The position numbers were made by a program, and so were the translations under genes. Below are positions 24,384 to 33,249 of a DNA stretch of 64,000 bases, in pieces. The notes under the pieces are model-generated. The model was not told the origin of the DNA, did not search any database, and saw only the letters and a list, made by a program, of their open reading frames with translations. The number at the start of each line of letters is the position of its first letter. Position 1 is the first letter of the stretch. Source of the DNA: Lachnospiraceae bacterium A2 (GTDB lineage Bacteria > Bacillota > Clostridia > Lachnospirales > Lachnospiraceae); NCBI GenBank assembly GCA_000403315.2, contig KE159636.1, positions 1-64,000 on the forward strand. The letters are read 5' to 3'.

Positions 24384-25116
24384 AATGTAAGTTAGCGACA
24401 GTACAATAACAACAAAAGGCATTCAAAATCAATTAAAAACAAGAAATCTGCCATGTGGAGGTAAAAGAAAAAACGTCGCACAGTGGATATATTACTCCGG
24501 CGGTTTTGAGAAATCAATTCTGCTGTTTTTTAGTTTGTATGTTTATAGGATAAAGATGGCAAATGCTTTAAAGGCAAGGAGATGCGGACTAATGAAGATA
24601 AAACGAAAAATACATGGGAACAGGATGAGAATGTCCATTAAAAGTAATGACACACTGTACACATCAAGGTGCGCTGCGGCGGGTATGAAATCTGTCGCAA
24701 AGCGACCCGCCGCAGGCGGAGAATCCTGTAAATCAGGATTCTTTCTTGTGTCGATTTTGGACTGATTTTGTATTTTTCCGTTATATATTTTTGGCAAAAA
24801 ATGATTGTCATTGTACTGTGTTGGTGAGTATTTTCACTGCCTCTTGGAAGGAACCTAGCTGGCCACAATCGCATTGTCTGTATTTGTGACGAACCTCTTT
24901 AAAATTCAGAGGCAGATACATTTTGCCCTTTTACGGATATGTCAATTTTTTGGCACAAAATATTCTATATTAAGTTTTTGCGTGGCTTAGCTGAACTTAA
25001 TCAGCAGACACTATTTACTCATACGTTTGTCGTGGGAGATGGGGGTGCTTCGGCACTCTTATTTTTTTGCGGTTTTTAGACTATATCATATGGCATTGGA
25101 TAGAACCGGAAGCAAA
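24384..25116. other. 730-bp region without a convincing gene
   Basis: Contains an isolated copy of the ATATTACTCCGGCGGTT motif (24489-24505), two stacked hairpins (24675-24741) and AT-rich DNA. A 76-codon plus-strand frame at 24535 reads across the hairpins and has no family likeness. I see no other gene. Confidence 0.6.
24675..24746. terminator. Double hairpin, attenuator or terminator-like
   Basis: TGCGGCGGGT (24675-24684) pairs with ACCCGCCGCA (24705-24714); then GAATCCTG (24721-24728) pairs with CAGGATTC (24734-24741) followed by TTTCTT. It may terminate plus-strand transcription. Confidence 0.55.
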
Positions 25117-25884
25117 TTAAATATAAAGCTCATTCCTTTTCCTTGTTGAACAGGCTTTTTTCATTGCCAATGCCGCAACAGAAACCATAGCCCCATTTAT
25201 TTTACGGGATGACTGCGGGCATTGTACGACACAGCGCATACAGGAAATACATTTTTTACTGTCCGTAACTTTTGGATTTTCTTTGCTGATTGCCTGTGCA
25301 GGGCACTGTCTGGCGCAAAGACCACAGTCTGTGCAGTTATTGTCTGCTTTGGGTACTAAGCCGATTCCAGCCGCTTTCTTGTAGGGGCGGTTTCCCGGAA
25401 TCTGCGGTGTGGAAAGACTGGTCAGGTTATTGTTTATTTTCTCTGATATTTTTTTTGCAAATCCGCTTAATTCTTTTTTATCCTTAGTGTCCGGCCTGCC
25501 TGCAGCGTACTGGTGCATAATAGAATGTTCTGCAATGGCGGCGATGGCAGCAATTACCTGAAAGCCGCTTTTTTCAACAGCATCGCTTAATTCAATCAGG
25601 GTATCCTCATATGCCCTGTTACCATATACGCAGACAATTACACAGGGGGTATGACTGCCATGAATATTTGAGATTCTCTGAGTGGCAAGGCTTGGAACAC
25701 GTCCGCCAAAAGACGGAGCTGCAATAAGCGCAATATCATCTTTTTCAAAACTAAGCGAGGAATAATCGGTTTCTGCATTGGACAAATCAATTTTATTTAC
25801 AGGCAGTCCCCATGTATTTGTTATGGCATCTGCAACCTTTTCCGTTCCTCCTGTCGGGCTAAAAATAATCTGTGAAACTTTCAT
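25117..25884 (-). CDS. Flavodoxin / bacterial ferredoxin fusion protein
   Basis: 255 residues. The N-terminal flavodoxin-like domain starts with the phosphate-binding IIFSPTGGTEKVADAI loop (1-150). The C-terminus has two [4Fe-4S] motifs, CTDCGLCARQCP and CISCMRCVVQCP. It probably transfers electrons in the cytoplasm; the partner is unknown. A good ribosome site (AGGAGG) precedes the ATG. A textbook sigma-A promoter with a palindrome over the start region drives it, and the divergent Rrf2 gene probably controls it. Confidence 0.85.
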   Translation of the reverse strand: MKVSQIIFSPTGGTEKVADAITNTWGLPVNKIDLSNAETDYSSLSFEKDDIALIAAPSFGGRVPSLATQRISNIHGSHTPCVIVCVYGNRAYEDTLIELSDAVEKSGFQVIAAIAAIAEHSIMHQYAAGRPDTKDKKELSGFAKKISEKINNNLTSLSTPQIPGNRPYKKAAGIGLVPKADNNCTDCGLCARQCPAQAISKENPKVTDSKKCISCMRCVVQCPQSSRKINGAMVSVAALAMKKACSTRKRNELYI

Positions 25885-25896
25885 GCTTGCACCTCC

Positions 25897-25946
25897 TGTA
25901 AATCTAAAATTTACACCATTATAACAGGCGCATGGTGTAGTGTCAA
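25897..25946 (-). promoter_or_regulatory. Promoter and candidate Rrf2 operator of the ferredoxin gene
   Basis: Minus-strand TTGACA (25941-25946), a 17-bp spacer and TATAAT (25918-25923). Just downstream lies the palindrome TGTAAAT-N5-ATTTACA (25897-25915). A further half-site AGATTTACA occurs at 25946-25954, overlapping the -35 side. A repressor bound here would block transcription. Confidence 0.75.
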
Positions 25947-26000
25947 GATTTACAGCAATAAAAATATATGCTACAATCTAACGTGGAAAGGAGTAATGCC

Positions 26001-26441
26001 ATGCATATTAGTACAAAATGTTCGGTTGCGATTCACTGCCTTATTTTTATTTATGAATATGGGGATAAGCAGAAGGTAACCAGTGAACTTCTGGCGTTAT
26101 CAACCGGGATCAATCCTGTCACAATCCGCAATATTATAAGTTCATTGAAAAAGGATGGCATAATATCTGTGAAATTCGGGACAGGCGGAACAACACTGAA
26201 CTGTCTGCCGGATGAAGTGACCTTATACCGTATATGTAAAGCGATAGAGCCAGCCTTTAGTTCCAAACTTATAGGCATTCATTCACTGCCTTCGCAGCTA
26301 TGCCCCATAGGAAAAAATATCCATAATGTATTGGACTGCTCTTACGAGAAAATAAGAAATGACCTATGCCAAAGTTTAGAAAGCATCACACTAGGAAACA
26401 TCATATCCGATTATCACCGTATTGAGCATAAGCCAGATTAA
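26001..26441 (+). CDS. Rrf2-family transcriptional regulator
   Basis: 146 residues with the Rrf2 winged helix (ISTKCSVAIHCLIFIYEYG, then TGINPVTIRNIISSLKKDGI and FGTGGTTLNCLPDEVTLYRI). A single Cys (LPSQLCPIGKNIH) is present instead of the three used for Fe-S binding, so it probably senses something else or reads thiol state. ATG 26001 follows AAAGGAG; the frame is open upstream to 25968. It is divergent from the ferredoxin gene, with the operator between them. Confidence 0.82.
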   Translation: MHISTKCSVAIHCLIFIYEYGDKQKVTSELLALSTGINPVTIRNIISSLKKDGIISVKFGTGGTTLNCLPDEVTLYRICKAIEPAFSSKLIGIHSLPSQLCPIGKNIHNVLDCSYEKIRNDLCQSLESITLGNIISDYHRIEHKPD

Positions 26442-26511
26442 TACTTATGCCAAAAGGATATTGAGATAAAATGTAGGGAGTGGGTGGGATTCCGCCGCCT
26501 TCGGCATTGTG

Positions 26512-26560
26512 GGCAATGTGTATAACTCCCCGTCTTATGGAGTTATGCACATTTCCATGA
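26512..26560. repeat. Short form of a dispersed repeat (inverted copy at 34637-34712)
   Basis: Contains CAATGTGTATAACT, then ATGGAGTT, then ATGCACATTTCCATGAT. All three blocks recur in reverse complement, in the same order but with about 35 extra bases, at 34637-34712. It is itself palindromic (GTGTATAACTCC / GGAGTTATGCAC). Confidence 0.6.
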
Positions 26561-26567
26561 TACTTTT

Positions 26568-26846
26568 TTGCTTTTAAAGCCCTTTTCAGACAGGGAATTA
26601 CCGGGAAGGGTTATTGACGGAAAAGAAATATTTACATTGGAAGATGAAGAACTTACCATTTTTCGCCGCAGGAATATCGGGTTTATTTTTCAGGCGTTTA
26701 ATCTCATACCTGAATTGAACGTCGAACAAAATATTACATTCCCTTTGCTGCTTGACTATAAGAAGCCTGATCTTGCTTATTTAGAGGAAATATTAACCGT
26801 ACTGAATTTGCAGGAACGACGTTTCCATATATGCAAAAGTCCATAA
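26568..26846 (+). pseudogene. ABC transporter ATPase fragment (LolD/MacB type)
   Basis: Middle piece only: RVIDGKEIFTLEDEELTIFR, then RRNIGFIFQAFNLIPELNVE (Q-loop) and ITFPLLLDYKKPDLAYLEEI. Walker A, signature and Walker B are all missing. It resembles the intact ATPase at 36941 (same [20 protein letters not shown] region), so it is a relic of a similar Bce-like system. Confidence 0.75.
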
Positions 26847-27091
26847 GAAGAAAAACCGCCTTACCATTATCTGTATTGCTATTTCTGTCATGCGGGTAAC
26901 GGCAATTTTCGGAATGGCAGATATGAGCCTGAAAGCCCAAAAAGAGGAAGCGATACGGCGGTATGGAAACTGGCATACGATCATTTCCAATATCACTTTA
27001 GAAACAGCGGACGCTATCAGCAACCGAAAAGATGTGTCTGTTTCCGGCTTTTTGGGTATGGCTTCCAGCACAACCTATCAGGGAAAAGAAC
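26838..27091 (+). pseudogene. FtsX-type ABC permease N-terminal fragment
   Basis: In frame, HKKKNRLTIICIAISVMRVT, then AIFGMADMSLKAQKEEAIRR and YGNWHTIISNITLETADAIS match the first transmembrane helix and start of the extracellular domain of Bce/FtsX permeases. It follows the ATPase fragment after an internal deletion and ends where transposase DNA in the opposite direction begins (about 27092). Confidence 0.65.
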
Positions 27092-27143
27092 TCGGGATAC
27101 GCTCGAACTGTGAATGCCCAATGATGACTGCATCCAGCCTATC

Positions 27144-27332
27144 TTATTGCATTGTGTCATGCGAAGGGATGTCGTTTTCAAGCCCAATGTACTGCCTGAG
27201 GAACTCCTCGTTAGACTTTGCGAAAATTTCAGCTTCCTCCCAGCCATTGGCATTTGCCAGTTTTGCAAACAGCACAACCACCACAATATCAAGCAGTTTA
27301 TGCCTGCCATTTTTCCTGTCTTTTGTCCTCAA
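27144..27332 (-). pseudogene. ISAs1-family transposase N-terminal fragment
   Basis: About 62 codons: KNGRHKLLDIVVVVLFAKLA, NGWEEAEIFAKSNEEFLRQY, LENDIPSHDTM. This is the DDE_Tnp_1-associated N-terminal domain of ISAs1 transposases. A stop follows and the DDE core is absent. Confidence 0.7.
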
Positions 27333-27350
27333 TTAATACTATTGTTTTTA

Positions 27351-27401
27351 ATATTACTCCGGCGGTTAAAAATCGTCGGCATTTAACCGCCGGAGTAATA
27401 T
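27351..27401. repeat. Perfect 20-bp inverted repeat containing the dispersed TATTACTCCGG motif
   Basis: ATATTACTCCGGCGGTTAAA (27351-27370) and its exact reverse complement (27382-27401) flank an 11-bp loop. The first 17 bases recur at 24489-24505, and a 13-base version abuts the broken ssb gene at 48444. Confidence 0.85.
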
Positions 27402-27518
27402 CTCTGTCATTGTAAAGCACCACTTTTATTGTAATAATAGCACAAATCTCCTGTAAAGGCAGTGTTTGTTCACAATTTATTCACTCATGCGTTTGTCCTG
27501 TGAATACCGGGCAAAATC

Positions 27519-27548
27519 TTGACTTTAATATTTGGATTTTGATATAAT
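27519..27548 (+). promoter_or_regulatory. Sigma-A promoter of the LytTR regulator
   Basis: TTGACT (27519-27524), an 18-bp spacer and TATAAT (27543-27548), about 70 bases before the GTG start at 27617. Confidence 0.65.
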
Positions 27549-27616
27549 ATAACGGTTTATATAGTGACAAAAATACCTGCCCAAGCGGAAAATCATAGCC
27601 AAAAGAGGTCATAACA

Positions 27617-28330
27617 GTGTTTAACATAGCAATTTGTGATGATGAAGAAGCCCTCATCGGTGAATTGAAAGACAATCTAATAAAGTATGCCGCCGAAACG
27701 GACAAAGAGTTTTGTTTTTTCGTTTATCACGACGGCAGCGAACTATTGCAGGAATACAGGCTGGATTACGACTTGATTTTTATGGATATAAAAATGGAAA
27801 AGTTGAACGGCTTAAAAACTGCGGAGGAAATTCGCAAGATGGACAGTACCATTGGGCTTATTTTCTTAACCTCTTTAAAGAAATATGTATGGAGAGGTTA
27901 TGAATATGGTGCAGTCAATTATCTTTTGAAGCCTGTGAAGTATGGCGTCCTGAAAATGGAACTTGACCGTTATTTTGCCCGTTATCAAGGGAAAAACGAA
28001 CCGTATGTGGCCTTTCAGAACGACAACGGAAAATTTAAGGTGCTGTATAAAAATCTCTGTTATGCCGAAACCAACAAGAGAAATGTAATGCTCCATTTTG
28101 AGGGACAGCAGCAGATAATCTACAAAAATATGAAAGAAGTATCTGCCCTGCTCTTAGCACAGCCGCAGTTTGCCAGTCCGCATCAGAGCTTTGTAGTCAA
28201 TATGGCTTATGTAAAAAGTGTGGAGAGCTTGGAACTTGTAATGACCACAGGAGCGCGTGTTCCAATTAGCCAGCCGAAGCGTAAGGGCTTTATGATAAAA
28301 CTGACGGACTTTTGGGGGGATATGCTATAA
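27617..28330 (+). CDS. LytTR-family response regulator (AgrA-like)
   Basis: 237 residues. The N-terminal receiver has acidic pair DDEE, phospho-acceptor D in DLIFMDIKMEKLNG and lysine in LLKPVKYG. The C-terminal LytTR DNA-binding domain spans residues about 135-237 (CYAETNKRNVMLHFEG, FASPHQSFVVNMAYVKSVES). GTG start with AAGAGG upstream. Such regulators usually control peptide or quorum functions with an HPK10 kinase. The kinase that follows is broken, so control by phosphorylation is probably lost. Confidence 0.85.
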   Translation: MFNIAICDDEEALIGELKDNLIKYAAETDKEFCFFVYHDGSELLQEYRLDYDLIFMDIKMEKLNGLKTAEEIRKMDSTIGLIFLTSLKKYVWRGYEYGAVNYLLKPVKYGVLKMELDRYFARYQGKNEPYVAFQNDNGKFKVLYKNLCYAETNKRNVMLHFEGQQQIIYKNMKEVSALLLAQPQFASPHQSFVVNMAYVKSVESLELVMTTGARVPISQPKRKGFMIKLTDFWGDML

Positions 28331-28638
28331 TGTGGGTCTATCAATATATATTAACACTGACAGAGGCTTGGGGTTATATTTTTTGCTGTATTCTTTTGTA
28401 AGAAACTGTCTTGATTTTCCCGTATGCTAAAAATACAGTATGTCTCCGTGAGCAGGATCAGAAAGACAAGATACAGATTTCACAGCTTCAACAACAGTTC
28501 GCCTACTATCAGGAAAAACTAAAGGAGGAAGAAAAAGTACGCTCCCTGTACCACGATATGAAAAATCATCTGCTTGTCTTACAGCGGCAGATGAACTCTC
28601 CCGTAACAGCAGAGATGGTAGAAAAACTGCAATCATAG
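28330..28638 (+). pseudogene. HPK10-type sensor kinase remnant
   Basis: A possible start (MWVYQYILTLTEAWGYIFCC) overlaps the regulator stop, then a stop codon; further on EEKVRSLYHDMKNHLLVLQR is the H-box of AgrC-like kinases. Most membrane segments and the whole ATPase domain are missing. The remains are split between frames with stops between. Confidence 0.7.
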
Positions 28639-28748
28639 ATGGCGATGGTTTACATTGAAAACCTTAATACCAATTCCATAATAAGTTGCTGCTTATAAGC
28701 CTGTTGCCAATATGGACAGCAGGCTTTTTCCGTGTTCCTATTAGAACA

Positions 28749-28865
28749 AGTGATAAAGTTATCGGCCTTCTGAAAATGACGAGTGAGAAGTTCAATCAGA
28801 CTATCGTTATGATTACCCACAATTCTGAAATTGCTGAAAAGGCGGGAGCCGTCTGCCTACAATGA
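28749..28865 (+). pseudogene. ABC ATPase C-terminal fragment
   Basis: SDKVIGLLKMTSEKFNQTIV then MITHNSEIAEKA matches the D-loop/H-switch end of MacB/LolD-type ATPases. It is 38 codons long and ends early. Likely from the same lost transporter as the fragment at 26568. Confidence 0.6.
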
Positions 28866-29094
28866 ATAGAAGTTTTTCATCTTCCGGCAATCCTAACAAT
28901 TTATTTATTGCAGACAGCATTTCTAATTTATCTGTCCGCAAATCCCCTCTAACCTCCAGCAGCAAATTGACGATATGTTCATTCGCATAAAAGCTGTCCA
29001 TTTCAAGCAGCTTCTCCAAGAATAATTTTTGCTCTATCATTATGTCTTCTTCGGACTGTAATGTGAAAGAACCTTCCTGAACAAACTCCCACAT
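28813..29094 (-). pseudogene. Short hypothetical, probably a fragment
   Basis: 93 codons; residues 15-85 look like a genuine helical protein (EEDIMIEQKLFLEKLLEMDS, LRTDKLEMLSAINKLLGLPE), but the C-terminus runs across the ABC fragment on the other strand. Not recognised. Confidence 0.35.
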
Positions 29095-29239
29095 TTTAGG
29101 CTACGGTTTTATTCCCGCCTGCTCCTTAATATCCTATATGGCATCTTCAATCGGACGCATGGAAAAATTCATGGATTTATATAGTCCACAAAAATAGTAC
29201 GTATTCCAATGGCATCCTCTGGTCATTCGGACAAGCAGG

Positions 29240-29640
29240 CTTTCATTACTGACAATTATAACAAGCACTGCTTGCGTTCCCTTACAGGCTCCGATTTCCC
29301 CAAATTCCCCCGGAGCGGGAATCTGGAAAATCTGCTTGTAGGGGGAAGTTTCCCCCTACCCCCCCCCCTCTGCGCTCAAAAACCACGAAATTCCCTGTTG
29401 GGATTTCTGTTTTTTTCACTCATTTTTTGCACGAACATCCCCACTTTCCTCCGCCGCCTGATTTTATACGGCTTTGTCTATGGCATTGACGATTCAGACC
29501 TGCGGGAATACAACTACACGCTCGTAAAAATCGGGGTCAATCTGAACCAAATCGCATGAACGCAACAGGCAACGTCTATAAAGCCAATGTACGGCATCTG
29601 AAAATGATTGATATGGTGTAATAAGAGCATTACTTTTTCC
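29240..29640 (+). pseudogene. Mobilisation region remnant: candidate oriT and MobC fragment
   Basis: GC-rich stretches (a CCCCCTACC... C-run near 29350-29370, with GGGGGAAG facing CTTCCCCC-like sequence) resemble oriT regions of small mobilisable elements. About 100 bases later, DDSDLREYNYTLVKIGVNLN followed by QIA and a stop is the MobC signature. The next frame continues with VYKANVRHLKMIDMV. All of it is broken by stops. Confidence 0.5.
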
Positions 29641-29778
29641 AATTGCAACATCATTATTTAACTGTTCCGCACCACTTTTCAAGTTATCCGCAAAAGAGTC
29701 CAATCCTGAACAGGCTGTGCAGGAAAATATAATCCCGACTGCAATTATGTCGATCAAATATTTTTTCAATATTTTCAT
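29494..29778 (-). pseudogene. Lipoprotein, 3' end replaced by mobilisation-remnant DNA
   Basis: The N-terminus is a clear lipoprotein signal: MKILKKYLIDIIAVGIIFSC with lipobox-like sequence ahead of CSGLDSFADNLKSG. After about residue 50 the frame reads antisense across the MobC remnant (VHWLYRRCLLRSCDLVQIDP), so the native C-terminus is lost. It sits at the end of the lantibiotic-immunity operon, where a SpaI/NisI-like lipoprotein could be expected, but similarity to those cannot be shown. Confidence 0.55.
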
Positions 29779-29786
29779 ACGCCCTC

Positions 29787-30083
29787 CTATTGAAGAAAAG
29801 ATAAAAACAAAGCCAGAATAATAAACCCGATAACCAGCATCAGCAACAAGGCGCTGATAATTGTAGAGATAATATTTATCAGGCTCCGGCTTTCATTATT
29901 TTTAACACAAATGATAGACAGACACACCCCTATGATGACACAGGCAATATTGACACCGCCCCAAACTGTACGCAATCCATCGGGCAATACAATTTGCAGA
30001 AATACGGGAATCAGCGTTGCAAAGGGCAGCACACTGATAATAAGGGCAGCAATACTTATATTTTGTAATTTTTTCTTTTCCAT
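29787..30083 (-). CDS. Small membrane protein of the immunity operon
   Basis: 98 residues with three membrane segments (ISIAALIISVLPFATLIPVF, VNIACVIIGVCLSIICVK, IISALLLMLVIGFIILALFL). It resembles DUF4190-like small membrane proteins. It lies three bases after the permease gene and is probably part of that operon. Function unknown. Confidence 0.6.
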   Translation of the reverse strand: MEKKKLQNISIAALIISVLPFATLIPVFLQIVLPDGLRTVWGGVNIACVIIGVCLSIICVKNNESRSLINIISTIISALLLMLVIGFIILALFLSFLQ

Positions 30084-30086
30084 AGT

Positions 30087-30851
30087 TTACCTCATTTCTT
30101 TCTTGCCAAATCTTTTAACAGCCAAAAAAAGAGCGAATATAAAAACCACTATTGCACATGGCAAAAACGGAAATACTGAAAAAGCTGTGCCTGTGCCTTC
30201 TGCCGTAAAATCATGCAGCGAACAAGATACCAGATAACCACTGTAACAGTAAGGATACACAATCCAAAGAGGTGTATTGGCTATTAAAACGCCAGGAATA
30301 ACGAGAAACAGATTAAGCCCTACGGAAAGCAATGTTTTTTCAAACAATACTGTAATCGCCCACATAGCCGCTATACATGGCAGCATCGTAAGGAATAATC
30401 CTACACACCACTTTACAAGATAAAATACGGGTAAGGTATCTGTAATCCCGGCCATGTGTGTAGCAACGGTACCTGTAACCAAAAACACAATGAGGAAAAC
30501 AACCATTTCCATAAACAGGTAAAACATCAAAACCCCAAATTTTGCCAGGGATAAGGCAGAACGGCTAACTGGCAATGCCAGCATCTTCAGGATACCATTA
30601 TGTTGCGTTTCACGCCCTGCAATCATTACACATACAACAATCATGGAAAATGGCAATAGATAATAGGCATAGACTAATGCACTCTGGATAAACATGGCAG
30701 ACCACGCATTTGTATATTCTGGGGAAAAATATCTGCTTAAATTGGCAACTCCCGATATTACTACTAACAAAGGTGCAATGAATATCAAAGGAACGATTTT
30801 CGACCGCTTTACCTTTTTAAATTCAATCTTTAATAAATCAAAAAAATTCAC
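30087..30851 (-). CDS. Lantibiotic-immunity ABC permease (MutG-like)
   Basis: 254 residues, six membrane segments. MNFFDLLKIEFKKVKRSKIV at the N-terminus and the pair of central helices are typical of MutG/EpiG/SpaG permeases. It forms the exporter with the MutE-like and MutF-like proteins encoded upstream and removes lantibiotics from the membrane. It is the third gene of the operon. Confidence 0.83.
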   Translation of the reverse strand: MNFFDLLKIEFKKVKRSKIVPLIFIAPLLVVISGVANLSRYFSPEYTNAWSAMFIQSALVYAYYLLPFSMIVVCVMIAGRETQHNGILKMLALPVSRSALSLAKFGVLMFYLFMEMVVFLIVFLVTGTVATHMAGITDTLPVFYLVKWCVGLFLTMLPCIAAMWAITVLFEKTLLSVGLNLFLVIPGVLIANTPLWIVYPYCYSGYLVSCSLHDFTAEGTGTAFSVFPFLPCAIVVFIFALFLAVKRFGKKEMR

Positions 30852-30862
30852 ACAAATCCCTC

Positions 30863-31588
30863 CTATTCATAACGTAAATGTTTTGCCATCCATAAGCCTA
30901 TTCCTAACAGCAAAGATGTTTCTGCCATAGCTATAATAGCTATTCCATTGTCTGGCTGTGCGCTCATAGCAACAGCAGGCTTTAACATTACAACGAATGG
31001 GTGAACCAATAGCAAACTAACATTTGAACCTGCTAAGGCCATTCCGCTTAAAAATCCGGCAACTCCAATTCCAAGTGGCATCCACATATTTGGGGAGCGA
31101 GAGGAAACTAAAACCATAAAAGATAATGTCGGCATAGAAGTAATAAAGGAATATACTGTAAATTTAAGCAAAGTGTCCATTTCAAAAGTACCTTTCGGCA
31201 AGTCACTGATACCAATTTTTAACAAAGCTAAATTCTGTAACACAATCGCTGTCAAAAGTAATACGGTTAGAATAAAAAACTTGCACAGATACATTTTAGG
31301 AACACTAATCGGCAACATATACATCTTTTTGATTGCAGTCCCTTTGAATTCCATGTTATAAACCATACAGGCGGCTACAACGATACCAAACATGTTCAAA
31401 ACCATAATCATTCCGTAGAGCTGTGTTAAAAGAACGTCCATCGGAGCTAACGGAAGGTTCAGTAATGTATCCTTGCGCACAATAAAATTGACAAACGCAT
31501 AGGCTGCTCCCAAGATACCAACTAATAACAGCAACGGAATAACACCAGTCCTTTTTTCTTTCCGAAGTTCAATGATAAGTGTTTTCAT
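30863..31588 (-). CDS. Lantibiotic-immunity ABC permease (MutE/EpiE-like)
   Basis: 241 residues, six membrane segments, starting MKTLIIELRKEKRTGVIPLL, which is characteristic of MutE/EpiE permeases. It overlaps the ATPase gene by 4 bases. It is the partner of the MutG-like subunit. Confidence 0.85.
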   Translation of the reverse strand: MKTLIIELRKEKRTGVIPLLLLVGILGAAYAFVNFIVRKDTLLNLPLAPMDVLLTQLYGMIMVLNMFGIVVAACMVYNMEFKGTAIKKMYMLPISVPKMYLCKFFILTVLLLTAIVLQNLALLKIGISDLPKGTFEMDTLLKFTVYSFITSMPTLSFMVLVSSRSPNMWMPLGIGVAGFLSGMALAGSNVSLLLVHPFVVMLKPAVAMSAQPDNGIAIIAMAETSLLLGIGLWMAKHLRYE

Positions 31589-32367
31589 AACCTGGCCCTC
31601 TGCTTTCTGGCTGCATTATCCTTATCAATCATGGAAAGGAACATATTTTCCAAATTAGCGGAACTAATCTTATGATCCGCTGCGAAACCTGCCTGTACTG
31701 CATTCTGCCTAAGTTCATCAAGACTTCCCTCGAACAGCAGCCGGCCATGGTTAAGAATGCCGATGTCATCTGCCATCAATTCTATTTCCGACAGCATATG
31801 AGAAGATATTAGGACGGTGCAATCATAAAGGCTCGGCAATGACTTTATCAGGTTACGGATTTCATGAATACCGGAAGGGTCAAGACCATTTGTAGGTTCG
31901 TCTAAAATCAGGATTGGCGGACGCCCAAGCAAAGCTCCCGCAAGCCCAAGACGCTGTTTCATGCCCAACGAATATTTTTTGGCAAGCCGGTTACCAAACT
32001 CTGCCAAACCGACTAACTCCAATGCATCATTCACAGCATTTTCCGGCAGCCCTAAAATTCTGCGGATAATATCAAGGTTTTCCCGGCCTGTCAGATTTGC
32101 GTAAAAAGATGGGGATTCGATAAATGAACCCACTTTCTTTAAAATGCTGATCCGGTCATCTGGAAAATGACCTCCGTCAACCGTGAACCTTCCGCCTGTA
32201 GGCGATGTAAGCCCTAACAACATCTTCATTGTAGTAGATTTTCCTGCTCCATTCGGGCCAAGGAAACCGTAGATACTGCCTTTCTGAATGTGCATGGAAA
32301 CCTGATTGACCGAAATAAAATTTTTATATTTCTTTGTTAACTGCTCCGTTGTGATAATATAGTCCAT
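31585..32367 (-). CDS. Lantibiotic-protection ABC ATPase (MutF-like)
   Basis: 260 residues: Walker A GPNGAGKST, signature YSLGMKQRLGLAGALLG, Walker B ILILDEPTNGLDP and H-switch ISSHMLSEIE. It is the family ATPase of lantibiotic protection transporters. No lantibiotic precursor gene is visible nearby, so this is more likely resistance than self-immunity. It is divergent from the regulator at 32544; a TATAAT box near 32490 serves the regulator. Confidence 0.87.
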   Translation of the reverse strand: MDYIITTEQLTKKYKNFISVNQVSMHIQKGSIYGFLGPNGAGKSTTMKMLLGLTSPTGGRFTVDGGHFPDDRISILKKVGSFIESPSFYANLTGRENLDIIRRILGLPENAVNDALELVGLAEFGNRLAKKYSLGMKQRLGLAGALLGRPPILILDEPTNGLDPSGIHEIRNLIKSLPSLYDCTVLISSHMLSEIELMADDIGILNHGRLLFEGSLDELRQNAVQAGFAADHKISSANLENMFLSMIDKDNAARKQRARL

Positions 32368-32543
32368 AAAAAACTCTCCTTTCTTTTTTCTTTAGTTTAC
32401 ATCCCCAATCTGATATTAACTTTCTCGTATGCTTACTTTTACCTTACTTTTTTGCCATAGGATTCCGAAAACTGTTCCGTTATGCTATAATATTACTGCT
32501 GTTATTGATAGATTATTGATAGATTTTTGAAAGGTGTAGACAA

Positions 32544-33245
32544 ATGGAACAATCATTTTTGCATACAAAAAAAATCCTGTTGGTTGATGATGAGCCAGAA
32601 CTGCGTAAATTAGTAATTGACATACTATCTGATGACGGATTCTCAAATATCATTGATGCAGGAACTGTCCAGACCGGACTTATCTTTGCCAAACAGGAAA
32701 AACCCGACCTTGCAGTCCTTGATGTCATGCTGCCTGACGGGGACGGATTTTCTCTTATGAAGGAATTACGGGCATTTACGAATATTCCAGTTATATTTCT
32801 GACAGCAAAAGATGAAGCGGCTGATAAACTTGCTGGCTTAGGACTTGGGGCAGATGATTATGTGGTAAAACCTTTTTTGCCGCAGGAACTATTATTGCGT
32901 GTCTATGCAGTTTTACGCCGATGTTATAAAGCAGATTCACCATTATTAGAGCTGGAAGGCTGCACGATAGACTTCAGCCGTGCCGAAGTCAATAAAAATG
33001 GAGTTATAGTTGCCCTGACTGCCAAAGAACATACGCTGTTAGAAACATTATCCCGCAGTGAGGGAAGAATCGTAAGCATTGATGCCTTATGCGAAGCATT
33101 ATGGGGCGATAATCCTTTTGGATATGAAAATAGCCTGAATGCCCATATCCGGCGTATACGGGAAAAAATTGAAACTGATCCTTCAAAGCCTGTATCACTC
33201 ATAACCGTTAAAGGGCTTGGCTATAAACTAAATGCAAGGAAGTGA
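32544..33245 (+). CDS. OmpR-family response regulator of the immunity system
   Basis: 233 residues. Receiver with DDEPE, phospho-acceptor D in LAVLDVMLPDGDG and K in DYVVKPFLP; winged helix with TAKEHTLLETLSRSEGRIVS and YENSLNAHIRRIREKIE. It likely activates the divergent ABC operon on sensing of a lantibiotic by the kinase encoded four bases downstream. Confidence 0.88.
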   Translation: MEQSFLHTKKILLVDDEPELRKLVIDILSDDGFSNIIDAGTVQTGLIFAKQEKPDLAVLDVMLPDGDGFSLMKELRAFTNIPVIFLTAKDEAADKLAGLGLGADDYVVKPFLPQELLLRVYAVLRRCYKADSPLLELEGCTIDFSRAEVNKNGVIVALTAKEHTLLETLSRSEGRIVSIDALCEALWGDNPFGYENSLNAHIRRIREKIETDPSKPVSLITVKGLGYKLNARK

Positions 33246-33249
33246 AGCC

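Noticed and set aside
24535-24765. 76-codon open frame
   Set aside because: It reads through two strong hairpins, has no family likeness and no good ribosome site spacing; treated as non-coding.
29209-29559. 116-codon open frame as a real gene
   Set aside because: Only its last 20 or so codons resemble MobC; the first part crosses a C-run and oriT-like DNA, so it is a remnant.
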